From positions 1 to 22,024 of the forward strand of contig DATCDR010000091.1 of assembly GCA_036510575.1 (NCBI GenBank): 22,024 nucleotides of DNA. The letters run 5' to 3'. Shown piece by piece: positions 6,720-12,879 of the stretch. Source of the DNA: DATCDR01 sp036510575 (GTDB lineage: Bacteria > Actinomycetota > Acidimicrobiia > Acidimicrobiales > Bog-793). Numbering within the stretch: the stretch's first letter is position 1; each line of letters starts with the position of its first letter. Both the position numbers and the translations under genes were made by a program. Below the pieces are notes generated by a model, which made no database searches, was not told the DNA's origin, and saw nothing but the letters and a program-made list of their open reading frames with translations.

Positions 6720-7598
6720 ATGGCAGGCCCAAGTCGTACACGAGCACGAAATAGGAGCCCGCAACGCGGTACTTCGCAGCGCGCGAGCGCCTCGTCGCGC
6801 CCGGTACGGCGTCCAGCACCACCAGTGCCCCTCGAGGGTGCAGCAAAGCCCAGCCTTGGTCTTCTTTTACTAGTCGCGCTGCCAGTGATCCTGGTCGTGC
6901 TCGGCGTCGTGCTCGCCCTTGCCCTCACTCCGATCGCCGCGATCCTCGCGCTCCTTGGAGTTCTTCTCGCAGTCGCGAACTTCGCCCTCGGCAGGGCGTC
7001 GCACCTCCTCAGCCTGCTAGGCGGGCGGGACAGCACGGCTGCCGAAGACCCCCGGCTCTTCAACGTCTTAGAGGGGCTCTGCGTCGAGAACGGTCTTGCA
7101 ATCCCTCGCGTGCGAATCCTCGACGATGACGCCACGAACTCACTGCTCCTACCCGACGAAGACGGGGGACTGGTACTCGTTTGCACACGCGGCCTATTAG
7201 ACAGCCTCGATCGGATCGAGCTTGAGGCCGTCCTCGCCGATACCCTCGCCAGCGCAAAGCGTGGCGACGTCAAACGAGCGGCCGTGGTCGCTCGCGCACT
7301 CGGCGCGATCGCAGCAGTCTCGCCGGTTGGCGCGTCGTTGGCGTGGCATTTTACGGATCCCGCTCGACAGTTCCGCACCGACCGGGAGGCTTGCCGCATG
7401 ACCTGCTTCCCACCGGGGCTACTGTCAGCCCTGGAGGTGGTGTCCGACCGATCGACGGAGCCGTCCGGGCTCGCCACAGCGGTCGCGCGACTGAGCGCGC
7501 CGTATTGGCTCGTCCCGCTCGATATCGGCAAGCCGAAAAAGATCCGAGCCGGCGAGCTCGATCTCGACCTGCGGATCTCCGCGCTGGCCGAGTTGTAA
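6720..7598 (+). CDS. Membrane-anchored M48-like protein lacking zinc ligands (pseudopeptidase)
   Basis: A 292-residue protein: a basic, Arg/Ser/Pro-rich N-terminus (1-45), two adjoining hydrophobic segments (about 46-68 and 71-92), then a soluble domain. The soluble part reads like an M48/HtpX peptidase: PRLFNVLEGLCVENGLAIPRVRILDD (111-136), CTRGLLDSLDRIELEAVLADTLAS (155-178) and RQFRTDREACRMTCFPPGLLSALE (216-239). Where active members have ELEAVLAHELAH, this one has ELEAVLADTLAS, so both His and the catalytic Glu of HEXXH are gone (D174, T175, S178). The third ligand of the REFxAD region appears to be Gln (Q217). It should therefore not be a zinc protease; a chaperone, adaptor or decoy role is only a guess. 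Its own leaderless-type promoter separates it from pimA. Confidence 0.75.
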   Translation: MAGPSRTRARNRSPQRGTSQRASASSRPVRRPAPPVPLEGAAKPSLGLLLLVALPVILVVLGVVLALALTPIAAILALLGVLLAVANFALGRASHLLSLLGGRDSTAAEDPRLFNVLEGLCVENGLAIPRVRILDDDATNSLLLPDEDGGLVLVCTRGLLDSLDRIELEAVLADTLASAKRGDVKRAAVVARALGAIAAVSPVGASLAWHFTDPARQFRTDREACRMTCFPPGLLSALEVVSDRSTEPSGLATAVARLSAPYWLVPLDIGKPKKIRAGELDLDLRISALAEL

Positions 7599-7619
7599 CT
7601 AGAAGGCTGTCAACGAAAT

Positions 7620-7639
7620 CTTCGGCAGAAGTTCCGAAG
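7620..7639 (+). other. Inverted repeat upstream of yebC
   Basis: CTTCGG (7620-7625) and CCGAAG (7634-7639) are exact reverse complements around 8 bases, in the 59-base gap between the M48-like gene and yebC and just before the GAGGGGG ribosome-binding sequence (7643-7649). It could be a weak terminator, an operator or chance. No T-run follows. Confidence 0.25.
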
Positions 7640-7657
7640 CCTGAGGGGGTTTGAAGC

Positions 7658-8407
7658 GTGTCGGGGCACTCCAAATGGGCAACTACGAAACATCAAAAGG
7701 GCGTCAAGGACAAGGCCCGCGGAAAGCTCTTCGCAAAGCTGATCCGTCAGGTCGAAGTGGCCGCCCGTGAGGGCGGCGGCGACATGGAGTCGAACGCGAC
7801 GCTCCGAACCATGTTCCAAAAAGCACGCGACTCCTCAGTGCCACTCGACACGATCGAGCGCGCGATCAAGAGGGGGACCGGCGAGCTCGAAGGCGTGCGA
7901 TACGAGGCGGTCGCCTACGAAGGCTATGCACCCTCTGGCGTCGCGGTCATCGTCGAATGCCTTACCGATAACCGCAACCGCACCGGCGCCGAGATTCGGG
8001 CGGCCTTCTCGCATAACGGCGGATCGATGGCCGAGCCAGGCGCGGTCTCCTGGCAGTTCGAGCGAAAAGGCGTCGTGACGGTTCCGCGAAGTGTCGCTGA
8101 GGACGACTTGATGGCCATCGTGCTTGACGCAGGTGCCGAAGACCTCCGCGACGAGGGCGAGATGTGGATGCTGGTCTCAGATCCGTCGTCGCTGCAGCCG
8201 CTTCGAAGCGCGATCGAAGAGGCCGGTATCTCCGTCGACTCAGCGGAGATACAGATGCTCCCAACCCAGACGGTGCCGATCACGACCGAGAGCGCGGCGA
8301 AGAAGATCCTTCGCTTGCTCGAGCTCTTCGAAGATCACGATGACGTACAGAACGTCTACTCCAACTTCGACATCCCAGACGATGTCTTCGAGGCAGCACT
8401 CACCTGA
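7658..8407 (+). CDS. yebC: YebC/PmpR-family protein
   Basis: A 249-residue protein starting with the family hallmark SGHSKWATTKHQKGVKDKARGKLF, followed by NATLRTMFQKARDSSVPLDTIERAIKRGTGE and YEGYAPSGVAVIVECLTDNRNRT, all strongly conserved in YebC/TACO1 proteins. Members have been described as transcription regulators (PmpR, and YebC next to ruvC in enterobacteria), and recent work ties the family to translation of difficult sequences such as polyproline; nothing here decides the role. GTG 7658 is chosen because it gives the conserved N-terminus exactly and has GAGGGGG nine bases upstream. YebC directly before ruvC is a very common arrangement in bacteria. Confidence 0.95.
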   Translation: MSGHSKWATTKHQKGVKDKARGKLFAKLIRQVEVAAREGGGDMESNATLRTMFQKARDSSVPLDTIERAIKRGTGELEGVRYEAVAYEGYAPSGVAVIVECLTDNRNRTGAEIRAAFSHNGGSMAEPGAVSWQFERKGVVTVPRSVAEDDLMAIVLDAGAEDLRDEGEMWMLVSDPSSLQPLRSAIEEAGISVDSAEIQMLPTQTVPITTESAAKKILRLLELFEDHDDVQNVYSNFDIPDDVFEAALT

Positions 8408-8410
8408 GGA

Positions 8411-8429
8411 GTCGTGACGGCGACACGAC
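8411..8429 (+). terminator. Hairpin just after yebC
   Basis: GTCGTG (8411-8416) pairs with CACGAC (8424-8429) around a 7-base loop, starting four bases after the yebC stop. There is no T-run, so if it terminates it is not of the classical intrinsic type. A separate promoter for ruvC follows, which fits a transcript end here. Confidence 0.3.
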
Positions 8430-8482
8430 ACCGACAGCGACCGCCACAAACCCTTTGCCACCGATCGTTCGCGACCCCGGAG

Positions 8483-8488
8483 TAGCAT
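8483..8488 (+). promoter_or_regulatory. -10 element of apparently leaderless ruvC promoter
   Basis: TAGCAT lies seven bases before the ruvC ATG at 8496, the same spacing as the promoter at 6707. The only purine-rich run (GGAG, 8479-8482) is 13 bases from the ATG, too far for a normal ribosome-binding site, so a leaderless transcript is likely. The element overlaps the LexA-like palindrome at 8488-8503. Confidence 0.5.
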
Positions 8489-8503
8489 CGAACACATGTT
8501 TGT
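8488..8503 (+). promoter_or_regulatory. LexA (SOS box)-like palindrome over the ruvC start
   Basis: TCGAAC-ACAT-GTTTGT closely matches the actinobacterial/Gram-positive LexA box TCGAAC-N4-GTTCGA: the left half is perfect and the right half differs at two positions. It covers the last base of the -10 element, the expected transcription start and the ATG, so a bound repressor would block the promoter. ruvC belongs to the SOS response in mycobacteria, which supports the reading. The gene for LexA is not in this window. Confidence 0.6.
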
Positions 8504-9035
8504 ATTAGGAATCGACCCTGGTCTGACGCGATGTGGCTACGGACTCGTGACCGGCCCAGAAGGACACGAGCGGGCCGTAGCGGCAGGCGTCGTCACGACC
8601 GACGTCGCCGATTCGATTCCGGTCCGGCTCGCGACCCTGCGTGCGGACCTGCAAGCGATCATCTGCGAGTTCGAGCCTGACGTGGTAGTTGTCGAGCGAG
8701 TGTTGTTCCAGACAAACGCCAGAACGGCGATGTCGGTAGGTCAAGCGAGCGGTATCGCACTGCTGTCCGCGGCGGAAGCGGGTCTCGAGGTAGTCGAGTA
8801 CAGCTCCAATGAAGTAAAGCTCGCGGTCGCAGGCTACGGTGCGGCCACCAAGCGGCAAGTCCAAGAGATGGTGGCGTCGTTGCTCTCACTACGCGAGATT
8901 CCAAAGCCCCCAGATGCCGCCGACGCGTTGGCGCTGGCGCTTTGTCACCTGGCACATGGTCGCCTCGCCACCGCACTGAAACGGATGGGGCAGCCGCTCA
9001 TGGCCGCGCCGCAAACAACTGGGGCCGCCTTATGA
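8496..9035 (+). CDS. ruvC: Holliday junction endonuclease RuvC
   Basis: A 179-residue endonuclease that cuts Holliday junctions symmetrically after RuvAB branch migration in recombination repair. The RNase H-like fold carries four acidic metal-binding residues at the expected places: D7 in GIDPG, E67 in VVVER, and D140 and D143 in PPDAADALALALCH. FQTNARTAMSVGQASG is the conserved DNA-contacting region. The length is normal. The ATG is seven bases from a -10 box with no ribosome-binding site, and lies in a LexA-like palindrome, suggesting damage-induced leaderless transcription of ruvCAB. The stop overlaps the ruvA start (ATGA, 9032-9035). Confidence 0.96.
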   Translation: MFVLGIDPGLTRCGYGLVTGPEGHERAVAAGVVTTDVADSIPVRLATLRADLQAIICEFEPDVVVVERVLFQTNARTAMSVGQASGIALLSAAEAGLEVVEYSSNEVKLAVAGYGAATKRQVQEMVASLLSLREIPKPPDAADALALALCHLAHGRLATALKRMGQPLMAAPQTTGAAL

Positions 9036-9637
9036 TCGGATCGCTCCGCGGCGAAGTCGTAGATCTGCAGTCGAGCAGTGATCATGCTGCGCAATTGATC
9101 GTCGATGTACATGGTGTCGGCTACCTCGTGACGGTCTCGGCCAGGCACGCGGTCCAATTGAAGGCCATAAAGGGCGAAGCAGTGCTTGCCATTCACACCC
9201 ACGTCCGCGAAGGCGCCATTCAGCTCTACGGCTTCCCTGACTCACGCGAGCGGAATGCCTTCGAGCTGTTGCTCACCGCACACGGCGTCGGACCCGCCTT
9301 GGCAATGGCGATCCTTGGAGCGCTTCCACCGCACGCTCTGTTCCAGGCCCTTGCTACTGGCGACCTCGACGCGCTTACCGCTATTCCAGGGGTGGGAAAG
9401 CGCACTGCGCAGCGCCTTCAGCTCGAGCTTGGTCAGCACCTCGCGCTCGAGACTGCGTTCGAGACCGGCGCTCAGGAAAATGAGCCGTCACATGCGCTTC
9501 GCGACGTGCATGAGGCGCTCGCAATGCTCGGCTACGGACCAGATGAGGTCCATCGGGCCACGAAGGATCTCGACGAGCAACTCTCCACTGAGTTGCTGCT
9601 TCGAGAGGCCCTAAATGCCCTGGCGCCGACCCGATGA
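9032..9637 (+). CDS. ruvA: Holliday junction branch-migration protein RuvA
   Basis: A 201-residue protein that binds Holliday junctions as a tetramer and loads the RuvB motor. It begins IGSLRGEV, the usual RuvA start, with an OB-fold domain I (1-62), two helix-hairpin-helix motifs in domain II (HGVGPALAM 84-92 and IPGVGKRTAQ 118-127) and, after a flexible linker (about 140-153), a domain III that contacts RuvB (about 154-201, RDVHEALAMLGYGPDEV). ATG 9032 overlaps the ruvC stop, and the gene's own stop overlaps ruvB (ATGA at 9634). A longer open frame from 8942 lies inside ruvC and adds nothing like the family. Confidence 0.96.
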   Translation: MIGSLRGEVVDLQSSSDHAAQLIVDVHGVGYLVTVSARHAVQLKAIKGEAVLAIHTHVREGAIQLYGFPDSRERNAFELLLTAHGVGPALAMAILGALPPHALFQALATGDLDALTAIPGVGKRTAQRLQLELGQHLALETAFETGAQENEPSHALRDVHEALAMLGYGPDEVHRATKDLDEQLSTELLLREALNALAPTR

Positions 9638-10749
9638 GTCCGAGACACGAGGTCGTCACCGAGGAGACGCCCAGCGAAGATGGACTCCCGGCGTTGCACC
9701 GGCCGGTCTCACCAGAGGCTGACGAGGTCGAGGTTGGGCTCGAGGCTTCAATTCGCCCCAGACGTCTCGAGGAGTTCGTCGGCCAAAGCGAGCTGAAAGA
9801 GAAGCTCGCCATCGTGCTCGAGGCTGCGAGACGAAGAGAGCAGCCAGTTGATCACATGTTGTTCGCGGGCCCTCCTGGCCTCGGCAAGACAACACTCGCC
9901 GGCATCGTCGCCGCCGAGATGGGGACAAGCCTGAAAATTACGTCTGGCCCCGCACTGACCCGCGGGGGCGACCTTGCCGCCATCTTGACCGGCCTCCAGC
10001 ATGGTGACGTGCTGTTCATCGATGAGGTACATCGGTTGAACCGGGCCGTTGAAGAGATCCTCTATCCAGCGATGGAGGACTTCGCGATCGACATCATCAT
10101 CGGAAAGGGTCCAAGCGCCAGATCCGTCCGGCTGCCGCTACCGAGATTCACATTGGTTGGAGCCACGACACGCTCAGGTCTGATAACCGGGCCGCTACGC
10201 GATCGGTTCGGCTTCGTCACCCACCTCGAGCACTATCAAGTCGATGAACTGTGCCAAATAGTCAGACGAAGCGGTGAGCTGCTCGGCGTGGCCTGCACCG
10301 AAGATGGTGCCGTGGAGATCGCACGACGGTCGCGGGGGACACCTCGGCTCGCTATCCGGAACATGCGACGCGTCCGCGACTTCGTCGAAGTTCGAGGCAC
10401 CGGCACGATCACTGCTGAGACGGCGCGCGAAGGCTGCACGATATTTGGCGTCGACAACCTAGGTCTCGACCGTCTCGACCGAGAGATCCTCGACACCCTC
10501 TGTCGACGCTTTGCAGGTCATCCAGTTGGGCTCGCCACGCTCGCAGTGAGCGTGAGCGAGGACGCGGCGACGATTGAAGACGTAGCAGAGCCTTTTCTTA
10601 TGCAAGCCGGGCTCTTGCAGCGCACCTCGCGCGGTCGCGTCGCCACGGCCGCCGCCTACGCCCACCTCGGCATGGACGGTCCACCGCTTCGCGCTACGAA
10701 CGACCGACTACCTGGGATCCAAGAGGTTGCGCTCTTCCCGACGCCGTAG
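9634..10749 (+). CDS. ruvB: Holliday junction helicase motor RuvB
   Basis: A 371-residue AAA+ ATPase that drives branch migration with RuvA. Walker A is GPPGLGKTT (79-87), Walker B LFIDEV (127-132), sensor 1 VGATTRSG (175-182) and the arginine finger R189 in GPLRDRFG; the C-terminal winged helix (about 285-355) includes GLATLAVSVSEDAATIEDVAEPFLMQAGLLQRTSRGR. The first 35 residues are an acidic, poorly conserved extension common in actinobacterial RuvB. The start overlaps the ruvA stop. No hairpin with a T-run follows the TAG at 10747-10749. Confidence 0.97.
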   Translation: MSPRHEVVTEETPSEDGLPALHRPVSPEADEVEVGLEASIRPRRLEEFVGQSELKEKLAIVLEAARRREQPVDHMLFAGPPGLGKTTLAGIVAAEMGTSLKITSGPALTRGGDLAAILTGLQHGDVLFIDEVHRLNRAVEEILYPAMEDFAIDIIIGKGPSARSVRLPLPRFTLVGATTRSGLITGPLRDRFGFVTHLEHYQVDELCQIVRRSGELLGVACTEDGAVEIARRSRGTPRLAIRNMRRVRDFVEVRGTGTITAETAREGCTIFGVDNLGLDRLDREILDTLCRRFAGHPVGLATLAVSVSEDAATIEDVAEPFLMQAGLLQRTSRGRVATAAAYAHLGMDGPPLRATNDRLPGIQEVALFPTP

Positions 10750-10775
10750 TTCGAAAGCACGGCTGGCACCTCGCC

Positions 10776-10816
10776 TGGGCCTCCTCCGACTACAGTGCTA
10801 AACGCAATTAGGCCCA
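10776..10816 (+). promoter_or_regulatory. Candidate yajC promoter flanked by a 7-bp inverted repeat
   Basis: TACAGT (10791-10796) fits TANNNT and would start transcription about 28 bases before the yajC ATG. TGGGCCT (10776-10782) and AGGCCCA (10810-10816) are exact reverse complements on either side of it, 27 bases apart. A repressor dimer could bind such a pair, but chance is possible. No clear -35 box and no strong ribosome-binding site before ATG 10831. Confidence 0.3.
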
Positions 10817-10830
10817 CAGATCGGTAAACC

Positions 10831-11364
10831 ATGGCTTCTGCATCACTATTGCTTTCGATCCACGGCGCTCTGGTATTTGCCGCAACCAAGACGACAAGCA
10901 AGACCAGCCCGGACTTCCTCATCTTTCTCGTCTTCCTCTTCGCCATCTACTTCTTGTGGCTTCGACCACAGCGCAGGAAGCTGCGCGCGACACAGCTCCA
11001 ACGAAGCGCCCCCGAGATTGGCGATGACGTCGTGACCGCGTCGGGCATCATCGGCCGCGTCGTCAACATCGAAGGCGACCGAGCCGAGCTTGAAGTCGCG
11101 CCTGGCCAGAACATCACGATCCTTAGAACTGCGCTCGGGCGTCGGCTCGATCCCCTCGTGCCGGAGTCAGCGGACGATCAAATGGACCTTCAGGACCACG
11201 ATCACGATCACGATCATGACCACGACCACGACCACGACGCCTACCGGCCAGACGGCTACGACGAGGACGCCAACGAACCAGAGGACACACCGCCCCAACA
11301 GCAGCAGCATCGATGGTGGCCAGGTTCCTCGAAGGACGACGATGCACCGGAGGGGTCGAAGTAG
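10831..11364 (+). CDS. yajC: Preprotein translocase subunit YajC with His-Asp tail
   Basis: YajC is a small single-span membrane partner of SecDF. Here the core is DFLIFLVFLFAIYFLWLRPQRRK (28-50), the family's membrane segment and RPQRR motif, followed by EIGDDVVTASGIIGRVVNIEGDRAELEVAPGQNITILRTAL (62-102). A further weakly hydrophobic stretch precedes it (5-18). The product has 177 residues, clearly longer than the usual 90-120, because of a hydrophilic tail. The tail holds seven His-Asp pairs plus one Asp (residues 122-136), an acidic stretch and four Gln (156-159). The secD start follows directly after the TAG with no spacer, so the two are one operon. The core identity is sure; the tail's function is unknown. 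Confidence 0.92.
   Translation: MASASLLLSIHGALVFAATKTTSKTSPDFLIFLVFLFAIYFLWLRPQRRKLRATQLQRSAPEIGDDVVTASGIIGRVVNIEGDRAELEVAPGQNITILRTALGRRLDPLVPESADDQMDLQDHDHDHDHDHDHDHDAYRPDGYDEDANEPEDTPPQQQQHRWWPGSSKDDDAPEGSK
11194..11238 (+). repeat. Hexanucleotide repeat encoding (Asp-His)7-Asp
   Basis: Seven tandem copies of the 6-base unit GAYCAY plus a final GAC lie in frame inside yajC and encode alternating Asp and His. Third bases vary between C and T, so it is not a perfect repeat; replication slippage would change the number of DH pairs without shifting the frame. Confidence 0.9.
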
Positions 11365-12879
11365 GTGCACCGACGGCTCCTTGTGAGCGTCATCGCAAGC
11401 AGCTTGGTCTGTTTCGGGATGCTCGCACTCGCACTTGGCTTTGGGTGGTCGCCAAAACTAGGGCTTGACCTCGAAGGCGGTCTCTCCGCCGTGTTCAAGC
11501 CGGACAAGGCGGTCTCGACCTCGACGCTCCAAGACGTCGCGAACATCATGACGCTTCGTGTGAACGGACTCGGTGTCTCCTCGCCGAACATCTCCACGCA
11601 GGGAAACGATGTCGTGGTCGACCTTCCAGGCGTGAAGGATCCCCAGGCCATCTTGAAGCTGCTCGGTACGACGGCTCAGCTGTTCTTCCGTCCAGTGCTC
11701 TGCAATGCACCCGCCTACGTCGCTCCGGCAAAAGGGACGGCCAATGCGCCGACGACCAAGACACCAGTTCCTACCTGTGCGGCACCGTACCTCTATACCG
11801 CGAGCGACTACCAAGGCTCGTCGGGGTCTAACTACAACTATCCGCCAACCGACAACAACTACGCCGCCTACCCCACGAGCACCGTGGACAATCCCGCCGA
11901 TGCCATCTTGATCAACGCCGATGGGAATGTGCCGTCTGCTCGCTACGTTCTCGGGCCTGCAACGGTCGAGTACGGCGGCAAGTTGCAAACGGTTACCGGC
12001 ACGATCATCAAGAGCGCGTACGCCCAGCTCGACACACAGAACAATCAGTGGCAAGTCGTATTCGAGCTCACCGGACAGGGCACCAATCTGTTCAACGCCG
12101 TTGCGAAGCTCTACTACGGCACGCTGGTCGCAGATGACCTGGACGGACAGGTCATCTCGGCGCCGATCATCGAGGCGATGAGTTTTCCAGGATCGGGTCA
12201 AGTGAGCGGGAACTTCACGCACGCATCTGCCAACCAACTGGCACTAGAGCTGAACTATGGCGCGCTGCCCGTGTCGCTGACCCCGCAGACCGCACAGACG
12301 GTCTCGGCGAGCCTCGGAAAGTCGTCGCTCCAGGCGGGTCTATTTGCCGGGCTCCTCGGTCTCTTGCTCGTGTTGTTGTATACGGTCTTTTACTACCGCG
12401 CGCTTGGCATCGTCGTCTTTCTCGGACTGATCACCACCGGTGCGTTGATCTACGGACTGATCTCCGTGCTCGGCGCGTCCTCGCTGGACCTGACGCTTGA
12501 CCTGTCGGGCGTGACGGGTCTGATCGTTTCGGTCGGCATCACGGTGGACTCCTATGTCGTGTACTTCGAGCGATTAAAAGACGAGGTCCGAGCTGGTCGC
12601 TCGATTCGGGCGGCAGTCGACCGGGGCTTTAAGAGCGCGTATCGAACGATCCTGTCCGCCGACGCCGTGTCGCTGATCGGGGCCCTGGTGCTTTGGGTCT
12701 TGTCAGTTGGCGACGTACGAGGCTTCGCGTTCATGCTCGGGATCTCGACGTTGATCGACGTCATCACCGCGTTCTTCTTCACCCGACCGTTCGTCATCTT
12801 GCTCGGCAGGAACCGGGTCTTCACCGAGGCACGCCACCTCGGCGTCGCCCGAGGTCTTGCGACGAGGAGCGCGACATGA
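11365..12879 (+). CDS. secD: Protein translocase subunit SecD
   Basis: With SecF it forms the proton-driven motor that pulls secreted proteins out of the SecYEG channel. The 504-residue product has an N-terminal membrane segment (about 5-27), the LGLDLEGG motif (32-39), an extracellular domain, and five membrane segments between 320 and 482. GITVDSYVVYFERLKDEVR (391-409) holds D395, in the place of the Asp linked to proton movement. The extracellular domain includes an Asn/Tyr/Pro/Ser-rich loop (about 118-178) with C113 and C138 flanking its first part, as is common for variable inserts of actinobacterial SecD. GTG 11365 directly abuts the yajC stop and has AGGGG at 11351-11355. The stop overlaps secF (ATGA). 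Confidence 0.96.
   Translation: MHRRLLVSVIASSLVCFGMLALALGFGWSPKLGLDLEGGLSAVFKPDKAVSTSTLQDVANIMTLRVNGLGVSSPNISTQGNDVVVDLPGVKDPQAILKLLGTTAQLFFRPVLCNAPAYVAPAKGTANAPTTKTPVPTCAAPYLYTASDYQGSSGSNYNYPPTDNNYAAYPTSTVDNPADAILINADGNVPSARYVLGPATVEYGGKLQTVTGTIIKSAYAQLDTQNNQWQVVFELTGQGTNLFNAVAKLYYGTLVADDLDGQVISAPIIEAMSFPGSGQVSGNFTHASANQLALELNYGALPVSLTPQTAQTVSASLGKSSLQAGLFAGLLGLLLVLLYTVFYYRALGIVVFLGLITTGALIYGLISVLGASSLDLTLDLSGVTGLIVSVGITVDSYVVYFERLKDEVRAGRSIRAAVDRGFKSAYRTILSADAVSLIGALVLWVLSVGDVRGFAFMLGISTLIDVITAFFFTRPFVILLGRNRVFTEARHLGVARGLATRSAT

Noticed and set aside
6698..7531. Long open frame of 277 codons on the minus strand opposite the M48-like gene
   Set aside because: Its product is Arg/Ser/Ala-rich without family features, and the plus-strand frame has recognisable domains; it is a shadow of GC-rich coding DNA.
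11458..12237. Minus-strand open frame of 259 codons opposite secD
   Set aside because: secD is certain on the other strand and the antisense product shows no motifs.
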